The position numbers and the translations under genes are program-made. The notes beneath the pieces were generated by a model that was given only the letters and a program-made list of their open reading frames with translations, was not told where the DNA came from and ran no database searches. From the NCBI RefSeq assembly GCF_003634215.1, contig NZ_RBWX01000014.1, forward strand, positions 1-58,098: DNA of 58,098 nt, read 5' to 3'. Below, piece after piece: positions 8,945-16,629 of the stretch (position 1 is its first letter; each line of letters begins with the position of its first letter). The stretch comes from Sphingosinicella microcystinivorans. Its GTDB lineage: Bacteria > Pseudomonadota > Alphaproteobacteria > Sphingomonadales > Sphingomonadaceae.

Positions 8945-9730
8945 ATGATTCGGGTTGGGACATACGCAGCAAAAGCAATGGTCGCGGTTTCCGCGGGCCT
9001 GATGCTGTGCGCGCTTCCCGCCGCCGCCTCTTCGAAGAAGTCGATCGAGAAAGTGGCCGCCGACAGGGCCGCTGCCGTGAAGACTTCGGAGCCCCGCCGC
9101 AAGCTCACGACCACCGCGGGTGTGGTGACGCCGCTGAAGGCTGAAACGCTCGGTTCCTTCACCCCGCCGATGCTCGATAGTGCGCGCCGCGCAGGCGTTG
9201 CCGGGGCATCGCAGGAGCGCACGTTCCGCTTCACGCCATCAGGCAAGAGCCGCGACAACAAGGCGCTGGCACTGGGCGTCACGGCGCGCGTCGTTCGCGC
9301 TGCCGCGCCGGAGACCGCGCGTCCGGCTGAAACCGAAATGGCGACGGCGTACAACTTCGATGTGTCCGTGGCACTTCGGGGCTTCGCGCTCACCGGCGGC
9401 TACAGCAAGATCTCCAGCGTTCTCAGCGACGAGCGCGAAGGTGTCGATCTCGGCCTCTCCTATCGCGGCAGCCGCTGGAAGACAGCGCTTCAGCTGAACG
9501 CAGAACGCGATGCCGATGGCTGGGTGAACCCGCTCAGCCTCGACAAGCGCTACACGGTCGAACTCGGCGGCGCCTATGCGCTGAATCCGCGCCTCTCGGT
9601 CATCGGCGGCGTGCGTTACCAGCTCTCCGAACCGGATCCTTCGGGCCGCTACCTGCTGCGCAACGGCGAACGCCTCGGCACCGATGGCGAAGCGGGCGCG
9701 GTTTACCTGGGTACGTCCTTCAGCTTCTAG
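8945..9730 (+). CDS. Secreted, probably outer-membrane beta-barrel protein
   Basis: 261 residues from the ATG at 8945, preceded by a GGGGG ribosome site; an upstream TTG would lengthen it but displace the signal. Residues 1 to about 28 form a signal peptide ending ALPAAASS. The middle (30-130) is polar and low in complexity. The C-terminal half alternates polar and hydrophobic residues in strand-like blocks (VALRGFALTGGYSKI, GVDLGLSYRGSRWKTALQL, YTVELGGAYALN, LSVIGGVRYQL) and ends in Phe (VYLGTSFSF), the classical outer-membrane barrel ending. No family is recognised; it may be a small porin-like barrel tethered by a disordered N-terminal stretch. Confidence 0.68.
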   Translation: MIRVGTYAAKAMVAVSAGLMLCALPAAASSKKSIEKVAADRAAAVKTSEPRRKLTTTAGVVTPLKAETLGSFTPPMLDSARRAGVAGASQERTFRFTPSGKSRDNKALALGVTARVVRAAAPETARPAETEMATAYNFDVSVALRGFALTGGYSKISSVLSDEREGVDLGLSYRGSRWKTALQLNAERDADGWVNPLSLDKRYTVELGGAYALNPRLSVIGGVRYQLSEPDPSGRYLLRNGERLGTDGEAGAVYLGTSFSF

Positions 9731-9774
9731 GATCGGCTCCGGTTTCGCCCGTATCGGGCTGCAAACGGTAAGCT

Positions 9775-10314
9775 TCACTTATTCCAGGCGTCGATCGCAC
9801 CCCATGCCTGCGCGGCGAGCGCTTGCATCCGCGCGTAGCGCTTGGGGGTGATGCCGCCGAGCGCTGCGACGGCGATACTCGTTCCACGCGCCATCAGCCC
9901 GAACCGGAGGGGGCCGAGCGTCCGGGCGCCGGGGTGCGAGGCCGTCGGGAACACGGGAGACAGGAACGCGAGGCTTGCGCCGGCGCGCCGTGCACGCACC
10001 AGCCCTGCGCGATCATGTGACGCTGCCGTTATGACGTCACCTGTCGGGCGGCCGCCATCAGGCATATGCACCCCCGCCGCGCCGACGGCACGCGCGAGCC
10101 GAGAATCTCCAGCGACCACCAGCATATGCCCGTATCGCCGCGCGAGCCTTGCCGCCCGCCGCGCAATCGCCGTGCGATCCGCCTCATTATAGTGTCGCAG
10201 CACGATGCCGCTGCCGCGCGGCAGGCGGCGGATGGCATCCCACAGCGCCTCGCCCATGCGGGGGTCGGTAAAGAGCCAGGTTTCCGGCAGGCGCTGGGAG
10301 TGGCGGCGTCGCAT
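9775..10314 (-). CDS. Thiamine phosphate synthase family protein
   Basis: 179 residues with a ThiE-like TIM-barrel pattern: LPETWLFTDPRM at the start, LRHYNEADR, a VGAAGVHMPDG strand (ThiE/TenI 'GVHLG' position), the LAFLSPVFPTASHPG segment, and VAALGGITPKRYARM near the C terminus (the GGI phosphate-binding loop). The family joins HMP-PP and thiazole phosphate to make thiamine phosphate. It is shorter than ThiE (about 210) and the HMP-PP-binding residues are not all obvious, so it could be a divergent paralogue, as is common in sphingomonads. It is divergent from the yggS-like gene, with only 22 bases between starts. Confidence 0.75.
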   Translation of the reverse strand: MRRRHSQRLPETWLFTDPRMGEALWDAIRRLPRGSGIVLRHYNEADRTAIARRAARLARRYGHMLVVAGDSRLARAVGAAGVHMPDGGRPTGDVITAASHDRAGLVRARRAGASLAFLSPVFPTASHPGARTLGPLRFGLMARGTSIAVAALGGITPKRYARMQALAAQAWGAIDAWNK

Positions 10315-10336
10315 CCCCCTCTCTATAGGGAAGCGC

Positions 10337-10999
10337 ATGACTGCTGCCGAGACACTCGCCGACATTCGCGCCCGCATCGAAAAGGCCGCGAAGATCGCGG
10401 ACCGAAAACCCGTTGTGACACTGATCGCCGTTTCCAAGACCTTCGGCGCGGACGAAATCCGTCCCCTGCTCGAAGCGGGCCAGCGTGTGTTCGGCGAAAA
10501 CCGCGTGCAGGAAGCCGCCGCGAAATGGCCTGCGCTCCGCGATGCGTTTCCCGGTGTCGAACTCCACCTCGTCGGCCAACTCCAGTCCAACAAGGCGGCA
10601 GAGGCGGTAGCGCTGTTTGACGTCATCCACTCGCTCGATCGTGCATCGCTCGTTGCTGCGCTTCAAAAGGCGATGGAGGCCTCCGGGCGCCGGGTGCCCT
10701 GCTTCGTTCAGGTCAATATCGGCGACGAACCGCAGAAAGGCGGTGTTGCCATCGATGATCTCCCCGCACTTCTTGCCGAAGCGCGCGGGGCGAAGATTCC
10801 CCTCGCGGGGCTGATGTGTGTGCCGCCTGCCGACAAGGAGCCGGCGCCCTATTTTGCGCTGCTCGCGAAACTCGCGGCGCGTCATGGTCTCTCCGCGCTC
10901 AGCATGGGCATGTCGTCGGATTTCGAAACTGCCGTCCAACTCGGTGCCACACACGTGCGCGTTGGCTCGGCTCTGTTCGGAACGCGCGAAACACACTAG
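10337..10999 (+). CDS. YggS/PROSC family pyridoxal phosphate-binding protein
   Basis: 220 residues. VTLIAVSKTF carries the PLP-binding Lys (about residue 33), followed by FGENRVQEA, HLVGQLQSNKA, VQVNIGDEPQKGG, GLMCVPP, LSMGMSSDFETAVQLGATHVRVGSALFG, all hallmarks of the YggS/PLPBP fold-type III family, which keeps vitamin B6 and amino/keto acid pools balanced. No signal peptide; cytoplasmic. The ATG at 10337 leaves a very short divergent promoter region with the thiamine-synthase-like gene. The next gene starts 10 bases after its stop and may be co-transcribed. Confidence 0.93.
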   Translation: MTAAETLADIRARIEKAAKIADRKPVVTLIAVSKTFGADEIRPLLEAGQRVFGENRVQEAAAKWPALRDAFPGVELHLVGQLQSNKAAEAVALFDVIHSLDRASLVAALQKAMEASGRRVPCFVQVNIGDEPQKGGVAIDDLPALLAEARGAKIPLAGLMCVPPADKEPAPYFALLAKLAARHGLSALSMGMSSDFETAVQLGATHVRVGSALFGTRETH

Positions 11000-11009
11000 G
11001 CTGCTCCGT

Positions 11010-12056
11010 ATGGGCGGCGACATCCTCATCTACGGCGCAAACGGCTACACGGGCCGGTTGGTCGTGGAACGTGCGCTCGCGCGTGGATTGAAACCGGTGC
11101 TGGCAGGTCGCAACCGTCAGGCGGTCGAGGCGATTGCAGACGAAACCGGCCTTCCTTCGCGCATCTTCGATCTCAAGGGTGATGTTTCGGGAGACCTATC
11201 GGGCATCGGTACGGTGCTCCACCTCGCGGGGCCGTTCTCGCGCACATCGGCCCCGATGCTGAAGGCCTGCCTCGCCGCGCGGGCGCATTACATCGACATC
11301 ACCGGCGAGATCGACGTGTTCGAGGCGCTTGCCGCGCAGGATGCCGCCGCGAAGACGGCCGGCATCGCCGTTCTCCCCGGCGCGGGTTTTGACGTCGTGC
11401 CGTCCGATTGTCTCGCGGCGCATCTGAAGCGCCGCCTCCCCGGCGCCGTCTCGCTCGATCTCGTCATCGGCGGTCTTCACGAAGCGAGCCGCGGCACCAC
11501 GCGCACGATGCTGGAAGGTATGGCGGCGGGCACGCGCGTGCGCGAAGGCGGCGCGATCGTCGAACTTTCCGAGGTGCCGCGCGGCACGGCGGATTTCGGG
11601 CGCGGCCTGAAGCCGACCGTCGGCGTCAGCTGGGGCGATGTTTCCACCGCGTGGCATTCCACCGGCATCCCTGACATCCGCGTTTTCTTTGAAGCGAGCC
11701 CGCCGCTCGAACGCGCGCTTGGCATGCCGCGCCTGCTCCGGTCGCTGATCGCCAGCGCGCCGGGCCGCTGGCTTGCGGGACGCGCCATCGACCGGATGCC
11801 GCCCGGCCCCGATGCGGACGCGCGCGGCCGGGGACGCAGCGTCCTCGTGGGCCATGCGACGGACGCCGAAGGAAACCGCGCCGTCAGCCAGCTCGAAACC
11901 CCGGAAGGCTACACGCTCACCGCCCTCACCGCGGTCGAGATCGCCCGTCGCATCCACGGCGGCGAGGTCGCGCCCGGCTTCCACACACCCTCGAGCGCCT
12001 TCGGCCCCGACTTCATCCTTGGCTTCAGCGGTGTGAAACGCCGGGATCTGTCTTAG
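11010..12056 (+). CDS. Saccharopine dehydrogenase-like NAD(P)-binding oxidoreductase
   Basis: 348 residues starting MGGDILIYGANGYTGRLVV, a Rossmann GxxGxxG dinucleotide site (residues 8-15), followed by LAGRNRQAVE, VLHLAGPFS and ARAHYIDITGEIDVFEAL, then GAGFDVVPSDCLAAHL. This is the trans-acting enoyl reductase/saccharopine dehydrogenase-like family. It is predicted soluble. The physiological substrate is unknown; relatives include enzymes acting in lipid or polyketide reduction, so naming it as a lysine pathway enzyme would be unsafe. It follows the yggS-like gene closely on the same strand. Confidence 0.85.
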   Translation: MGGDILIYGANGYTGRLVVERALARGLKPVLAGRNRQAVEAIADETGLPSRIFDLKGDVSGDLSGIGTVLHLAGPFSRTSAPMLKACLAARAHYIDITGEIDVFEALAAQDAAAKTAGIAVLPGAGFDVVPSDCLAAHLKRRLPGAVSLDLVIGGLHEASRGTTRTMLEGMAAGTRVREGGAIVELSEVPRGTADFGRGLKPTVGVSWGDVSTAWHSTGIPDIRVFFEASPPLERALGMPRLLRSLIASAPGRWLAGRAIDRMPPGPDADARGRGRSVLVGHATDAEGNRAVSQLETPEGYTLTALTAVEIARRIHGGEVAPGFHTPSSAFGPDFILGFSGVKRRDLS

Positions 12057-12106
12057 GCGGGCGATCATACGAAATCGGTATTATCCATTGATGTGCAGGA
12101 GCAGTG

Positions 12107-12892
12107 ATGGTCTGGACGATTGTGCGAACGGTGAGCGCTCTCAGTCTTATGGGAGGGGCACTGAGTTTTGCTGTGGCTGCCTCCGAAAATCCGGACAGGC
12201 GATACGAAACTATATGGGTGATCCATGCTGACGAGAGCCAGGCTGGGACACGCAACGTCGCGGTGGGAAGCCCCATCATCGAACAGCGTTTGCTGCCGTT
12301 CGGATTGGCTGAGACGGTAGAGGACATTCGATCAGCGTCGGGAGACGTGCTGGTCGAAAAGGGCAGGCAGCTCTTCCGGCTCGGCGTGGCGAGCGGAAAG
12401 ACGTTCTGCGTTGTCGAGGTGCCGCGCCCCAGCTTCTATCGTTCATTCATGCTCGGTGGAGGCAATCTCCAACTCTGCCTCATCGACAGCGACGATGATG
12501 GAGTGTTCGATGGGCATTTCAACGGGGGTAACCCTATGCGAGGCGTTCCGTTCATCAGCGGCAAGCAGCCGCGCAATCCCAAACCGGCCTCGGGCAAATA
12601 TTCACTCCTGACACCGGACCAATTTGCCCGGCCATACACTGTCCGGGTATCGCTTGCTTCTGCTCGCGTTTCCTCCAAGGGCGACCCGCAGATCACGTAT
12701 CGGATCGATTTTGGCGACGACGTAACCCGTCAGAAACTGACGAATTTTATCTCCGGAGGGATTGGACACACCGAGATTCTCGGGGCTCAATGGAATGCGC
12801 TGGAGATTGGTGATGACGCGGTGAAGGTTGATGTGACGCATGCAATGCCCAACCAGCCTTTTCAGGCGGTACGCACCGTTGCATACAGGTGA
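12107..12892 (+). CDS. Hypothetical secreted protein
   Basis: 261 residues from the ATG at 12107 (a GTG directly upstream is also in frame; GGAG lies 8 bases before the ATG). Residues 1 to about 23 form a signal peptide (ALSLMGGALSFAVAAS). The mature part contains two Cys, an acidic calcium-like loop DSDDDGVFDG (about 131-140) and strand-rich stretches such as YTVRVSLASARVS and YRIDFGDDV. I do not recognise the family. Base composition is visibly less GC-rich than its neighbours, suggesting an accessory gene inserted among core genes. It converges on the L,D-transpeptidase gene. Confidence 0.68.
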   Translation: MVWTIVRTVSALSLMGGALSFAVAASENPDRRYETIWVIHADESQAGTRNVAVGSPIIEQRLLPFGLAETVEDIRSASGDVLVEKGRQLFRLGVASGKTFCVVEVPRPSFYRSFMLGGGNLQLCLIDSDDDGVFDGHFNGGNPMRGVPFISGKQPRNPKPASGKYSLLTPDQFARPYTVRVSLASARVSSKGDPQITYRIDFGDDVTRQKLTNFISGGIGHTEILGAQWNALEIGDDAVKVDVTHAMPNQPFQAVRTVAYR

Positions 12893-12913
12893 AGCGAAAC
12901 CAGCGGCCGCATC

Positions 12914-13417
12914 CTATACGATCTCGATCAGGTCGTCCGGCGCAAGCTGCCCCACGATCGCCGATAGCCGCTCGCGCGGAATGGCAACGCAGCCCTGCGT
13001 GAAGTCCTTCGCCGCTGTGCAGTGCAGGAAGATCGCGCTGCCCATGCCCGGCGCCGGCGGCGTGTCGTTGTGGCCGAGGATGATGATGAGGTCGTAAAGC
13101 CCGTCCTCGCGCCACAAGTGCTCTGCCGAGAACGGGTGCGGGTGGCGCACCGGCCGGTTGTAGGCGGGGTCGCGCGCATCGTCGGACCAGCCGTCGCTTT
13201 CGTGCAACCAGCGCCACGGCAGCTTTGTGTTCGGGGCGGCGAGCTTGTCGGGGCGTACCAGCAGCGCGCGAATGGCGTACGTGCCGCGCGGCGTCATGGC
13301 GTCACCCTCGCGTTTGTCTGCCGCGTCTGTCGCGCCGTCCTTGCCGATCAGGCATGGGATGGTCTCGCCGAACGCTGTCAGCGTGCGCGCGGCGGTGTCG
13401 ACGCGGATGGCGCTCAC
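12914..13417 (-). CDS. L,D-transpeptidase family (YkuD domain) protein
   Basis: 167 residues with the YkuD catalytic signature near the C terminus: AIFLHC, then FTQGCVAIPRERL, giving the HxX14-17-(S/T)xGC arrangement with the nucleophilic Cys at about 144. YkuD enzymes form 3-3 peptidoglycan cross-links or anchor proteins. No signal peptide is visible, which is usual for this short 'murein L,D-transpeptidase catalytic domain' group but leaves the compartment open. Translation starts at GTG and overlaps the ribA stop by four bases, so it is the last gene of the xth-ribA operon. Confidence 0.88.
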   Translation of the reverse strand: MSAIRVDTAARTLTAFGETIPCLIGKDGATDAADKREGDAMTPRGTYAIRALLVRPDKLAAPNTKLPWRWLHESDGWSDDARDPAYNRPVRHPHPFSAEHLWREDGLYDLIIILGHNDTPPAPGMGSAIFLHCTAAKDFTQGCVAIPRERLSAIVGQLAPDDLIEIV

Positions 13418-14475
13418 AGCATGTGCCCGGTGCGGTCGCGCTTGGTGCGCAGGTACGCCTCGTTGTGCGCGCCCTCACCGGCCTTGAGCGGCAGACGTTC
13501 GGCGACGGTAATGCCCTCTGTCTCCAGCCCGGCGACCTTGGCAGGGTTGTTGGTCAGCAGGCGAATCGTGCCGAAGCCAAGCGCCTTCAGCATGTTGGCG
13601 GCGAGCGCAAACTCGCGCTCGTCGATCTCGAAACCAAGGCGCAGGTTGGCGTCCACCGTGTCAAAGCCCTGATCCTGCAGCGCATAGGCGCGCAGCTTGT
13701 TGATCAGGCCGATCCCGCGCCCTTCTTGCTGCAGATAGAGCAGGATGCCGCCTCCGGAGTCGGCGATTGCGTGCAGCGCGGCATGGAGCTGATCCCCGCA
13801 ATCGCACTTCAGCGAGCCGAGCAGATCGCCGGTGAGGCACGAGCTGTGCAGGCGGACGAGGGGCGTGGTACCATACGGGTCGCCGATCAGCAGCGCGAGA
13901 TGCTCGGGACCGCCCGGCAGGCGGAAGGCGACGATTTCGGTTTTTTCGTGCACCTTGATGGGCAGGCGCGCACGGCTGACGAGCTTGAGCGCGCCTGTTT
14001 CCGCAAACTGCTCGATGTCCGCCGCCGTCACGGTGTCTTCCGCCGCGCCGCCCGCGATCACGAAAAGCCCGGGCAGCAGCCCGGCGTGTTTGGCGAGGCT
14101 CAGCGCGGCGCGAGCCGCCCGATCGACGCCGCCCATCGGAAGGCTGCGGAACGGGCCTTTCATCGGCGTTGCGAGGTCTAGCACCGGGTCGGCGACCGCG
14201 CGCGCCGTATCCAGATCGAGCCAAGCCGTGCGCTCGATCAGCACCGCCTGCATCCCTGCCGCAGCAAGCTGGTTGCCGAGCCCCAGAAACGCGGCCCGCT
14301 TGTCGGTCAGCAGCACGTTCGCGCGGGCGGCGCCTTCGAACTCTGCGAGCGATTCGGGATCGGCAAGTTCGATGGCGAGGACGGAGATGGTGGCCTCCCC
14401 GTCCGTCACCTGCACTGGATGGCCGCGCCGCAGCGCGTCGATCGCGCGTTCTGCGCATTGCGCAGTGCTCTTCAA
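13414..14475 (-). CDS. ribA: GTP cyclohydrolase II with extra N-terminal domain
   Basis: Opens the imidazole ring of GTP, the first step of riboflavin synthesis. The C-terminal ~200 residues carry all RibA marks: zinc Cys in SSCLTGDLLGSLKCDCGDQL, GRGIGLINKLRAYALQDQG, DTVDANLRLGF and LLTNNPAKV. The N-terminal ~140 residues (AERAIDALRRGHPVQVTDGE onward) align in order with a DHBP-synthase (RibB) domain but lack its acidic catalytic motifs, so this looks like a bifunctional RibBA-type protein that has lost RibB chemistry. The TTG at 14475 overlaps the xth stop as TTGA; no better start follows without cutting the domain. Confidence 0.88.
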   Translation of the reverse strand: MKSTAQCAERAIDALRRGHPVQVTDGEATISVLAIELADPESLAEFEGAARANVLLTDKRAAFLGLGNQLAAAGMQAVLIERTAWLDLDTARAVADPVLDLATPMKGPFRSLPMGGVDRAARAALSLAKHAGLLPGLFVIAGGAAEDTVTAADIEQFAETGALKLVSRARLPIKVHEKTEIVAFRLPGGPEHLALLIGDPYGTTPLVRLHSSCLTGDLLGSLKCDCGDQLHAALHAIADSGGGILLYLQQEGRGIGLINKLRAYALQDQGFDTVDANLRLGFEIDEREFALAANMLKALGFGTIRLLTNNPAKVAGLETEGITVAERLPLKAGEGAHNEAYLRTKRDRTGHML

Positions 14476-15263
14476 AGCGCGAACTCGGCGATGAGCGGGA
14501 TGTGATCGGAGGGCTTCTCCCAACTCCGCGCGGGCTCCAGCACGCGGAAGCCGGCAAGCGTGTCTTTCATCGCGGGCGAGACCCACACATGGTCGAGTCG
14601 CCGGCCGCGGTCGTTCACCGTGTGGTCCTTGTTGCGATAGCTCCACCACGTGTAGAGCCGCTGCGGCGCGGGCACGAGCGTGCGCGCCATGTCCACCCAG
14701 TCGTGGCTCTGCATCAGGCCGGTGAGCGCATCCACCTCGATCGGCGTGTGGCTGACGACGTCGAGCAGCGCCTTGTGGCTCCACACGTCGCATTCGAGCG
14801 GCGCGATGTTGAAATCGCCGAGGATGATCGTGGGGTCGCGCAAGCGTTCGGACCAGCGCGTCATGCGCTGCACGAAATCCAGCTTCTGCCCGAACTTCGG
14901 ATTCAGCGTACGGTCGGGAATGTCACCGCCCGCGGGCACATAGACATTTTCAAGCAGGATGCCGCTGGGCAGCCGCACGCCGATGTGCCGCGCCTCACCA
15001 TTATCCTGCCAATCGAATCGGCGTTCTTCCACAAGCGGCAGCTTCGAAAGGGTCGCGACGCCGTGGTGCATCCGCTGGCCGTTCAGGATGACGTGCGGGT
15101 ACCCCATGCGCTGGATCGCGGCGAGCGGGAAGTCCGCGTTCTGCGCCTTGGTTTCCTGCAGGCAGATGATGTCGGGCGATTCGTCCTTCACCAGCTGCGC
15201 GATGATGGGCAGGCGGATGCGGACGGAGTTGATATTCCAGCTGGCGATCTTGAGACGGGACAT
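14472..15263 (-). CDS. xth: Exodeoxyribonuclease III
   Basis: 263-residue AP endonuclease/3'-5' exonuclease of base excision repair. Starting at the ATG at 15263, KIASWNINSVRIR carries the metal-site Asn, LQETKAQ the metal-binding Glu (about 34), GDFNIAP the Asp/Asn pair, RRLDHVWVS and SDHIPLIAEF the final catalytic His. A longer frame begins at 15410, but it has no ribosome site and the shorter start matches the family. First gene of a three-gene operon with ribA and a YkuD protein; both junctions overlap by four bases. Confidence 0.96.
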   Translation of the reverse strand: MSRLKIASWNINSVRIRLPIIAQLVKDESPDIICLQETKAQNADFPLAAIQRMGYPHVILNGQRMHHGVATLSKLPLVEERRFDWQDNGEARHIGVRLPSGILLENVYVPAGGDIPDRTLNPKFGQKLDFVQRMTRWSERLRDPTIILGDFNIAPLECDVWSHKALLDVVSHTPIEVDALTGLMQSHDWVDMARTLVPAPQRLYTWWSYRNKDHTVNDRGRRLDHVWVSPAMKDTLAGFRVLEPARSWEKPSDHIPLIAEFAL

Positions 15264-15316
15264 GGCGAGCGGCTTAGCAAGGCCTGCGCCTACAGGCAAA
15301 GCCTCAGAAATGCGTA

Positions 15317-15353
15317 GGCCCCCGCCTTCGAGGTGAAGACGGGGGCCCTTTTT
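15317..15353 (+). terminator. Intrinsic terminator reading rightward, no obvious partner gene
   Basis: GGCCCCCG pairs with CGGGGGCC around a 15-base loop and is followed by CTTTTT. It is oriented rightward, yet the gene to its left (xth) runs leftward and begins 54 bases away. A short hairpin (GCCTG/CAGGC) lies at about 15282-15297. It may end a small RNA or antisense transcript starting near the xth start. Confidence 0.6.
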
Positions 15354-15508
15354 GCGCTCGTCACGCAAGTCGGCGGCGGGTCCGGGCAACAGGGGGCAAA
15401 TCCCGAACACCAGCCGACTAATGACAATCTAAGGAGTCGATCCTGTCGCTTCAATGAACGGCCAGGCGCTTGGTCAGCAAATTCGACCGTTCCGCCTCCG
15501 AATCTCGT

Positions 15509-16111
15509 TTATCGACTGCCTGGGCGACTGCGCGGGCGCGGATCGCGGTAGCGGAAGGCATTGTCGTTCACGGGAACATTGAAGGCGATGTTGGAAAGAT
15601 CGACGCGCGTGGTGTTGCCCTGCGCATCGAGAACACGCCAGCCTTTCAGCTCAAGGCCGCCGGGCGCGGCCCGGTCGCGATCGAAGAAAATGGTGATGAC
15701 GCCATATTCGGGATGCTTCCGGTCCTTGGCCTCCACGGTCAGCGCTTTCGGCGTCGAGGAGACGATTCGGGCGTAGCGCGAAAGGTCGGCGTTCGCGTCC
15801 AGCAGCACCGAAAGCGGCGTCTGCTTGATCGGATAGCGCGAGACCTGGGACACCTGATAATCGATCATGGTGAGGTTGCGCCCGTCCGCGACCACCAGCA
15901 GCGGCACCTCCTTCTGATATTGGAAGCGCACCTTCCCTGGCCGCGCCAGCGTGAGTTTGCCGGTCGCCACCGCGCCGCTCTCGGCGGTCTGGCGGAAATC
16001 CGCCGTCATCGTCCGCGTCGCGGCGAGGTGTGCGCTCACCTCGGGAATCGAGGCGGCGGCAGGCGCGGAAAGGCCGAAAGTCACGGCAAGGGCAAAAAGG
16101 GCTTTTTTCAT
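15509..16111 (-). CDS. lolA: Outer-membrane lipoprotein carrier protein LolA family
   Basis: Periplasmic chaperone that accepts lipoproteins from LolCDE and hands them to the outer membrane. The ATG at 16111 gives MKKALFALAVTFGLSAPAAAS, a signal peptide cleaved at about 21. The mature part shows the half-barrel pattern: TMTADFRQTAESGAVATGKLTLARPGKVRFQYQKE, LLVVADGRNLTMIDYQVSQVSRYPI, and a C-terminal NTTRVDLSNIAFNVPVNDNAFRY, the LolA closing segment. 200 residues is normal. An upstream extension to 16231 would destroy the signal peptide. Confident at family level. Confidence 0.9.
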   Translation of the reverse strand: MKKALFALAVTFGLSAPAAASIPEVSAHLAATRTMTADFRQTAESGAVATGKLTLARPGKVRFQYQKEVPLLVVADGRNLTMIDYQVSQVSRYPIKQTPLSVLLDANADLSRYARIVSSTPKALTVEAKDRKHPEYGVITIFFDRDRAAPGGLELKGWRVLDAQGNTTRVDLSNIAFNVPVNDNAFRYRDPRPRSRPGSR

Positions 16112-16301
16112 CTCGGGTCCTGTAGCGCCGATGCGGAGGTGCGGCAAACATCGGCGGAACATGCCCCACCGTATTTGAACTGACATTGAACATTTGCGGG
16201 CAGGTGAACCATCATTGCAACGATTCACCACAACTGATGGTAAGCCTAAGCTTTAGCCATACAACCACTTGAATCGAATCGCGAATCGAGTCAGAAGAAC
16301 A

Positions 16302-16333
16302 AAGCCGGACCGCGTTGCAGCGCGATCCGGCTT
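16302..16333 (-). terminator. Hairpin with leftward T-run in the lolA upstream gap
   Basis: The 328-base gap 16112-16439 holds no gene. On the minus strand AAGCCGGA pairs with TCCGGCTT (with further CGCG pairing inside) and is followed by TTTGTTCTT, an intrinsic terminator shape. Other small signals in the gap are an ACCATCA/TGATGGT inverted repeat at about 16209-16242 and a GTTCG/CGAAC palindrome around AATATG near 16376-16391. What the terminator ends is unclear; a short leftward RNA from the 16340-16590 interval would fit. Confidence 0.5.
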
Positions 16334-16439
16334 ATAGCAACCAGAGCGGTTAAGGCGCTCCAGCCCATTGCTGCGTTCGAATATGCGAACGTTTTTATGC
16401 TGGTCAAGCCTTGCCGTTCCGTTTTGACGGAGGACTATC

Positions 16440-16586
16440 ATGGCCAGGACCACGCCATGGCATTCGGTTAAAGCTCACGTTCATCACAACAATACGGATT
16501 GTAACACCGGAAATAATATTGAACGCGAAAACTTGCGTTCAGGGACCGGTGGCAAGCCATTGTGCAGTGAGTGTGCTCGGCTTTAG
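16440..16586 (+). CDS. Small 48-residue Cys/His-containing protein
   Basis: A 48-codon frame starts at ATG 16440 with GACGGAGGA eight bases upstream, and ends in TAG at 16586. Residues run MARTTPWHSVKAHVHHNN, then TDCNTGNNIERENLRSGT, then GGKPLCSECARL. It holds an HxHH group near the start, a Cys at 21 and a C-terminal LCSEC, together a plausible metal-binding set. It is followed six bases later by a strong terminator. I recall similar short conserved proteins in sphingomonads but cannot name a family. Cytoplasmic, no hydrophobic segment. The strong ribosome site, ordered ending and terminator argue for a real gene. Confidence 0.72.
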   Translation: MARTTPWHSVKAHVHHNNTDCNTGNNIERENLRSGTGGKPLCSECARL

Positions 16587-16591
16587 CGATG

Positions 16592-16628
16592 GAAAAAAAG
16601 GCTGAGCATTTAATGCTCAGCCTTTTCT
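16592..16628. terminator. Bidirectional intrinsic terminator between the small gene and ftsK
   Basis: AAAAGGCTGAGCATT is followed by AATGCTCAGCCTTTT: a perfect stem with A-run on the left and T-run on the right, so it can end the rightward 48-residue gene and the leftward ftsK transcript. Confidence 0.92.
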
Positions 16629-16629
16629 G

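Noticed and set aside
8758-9393. Leftward 211-codon frame opposite the beta-barrel gene
   Set aside because: No ribosome site or signal; the rightward gene has a signal peptide and barrel C terminus.
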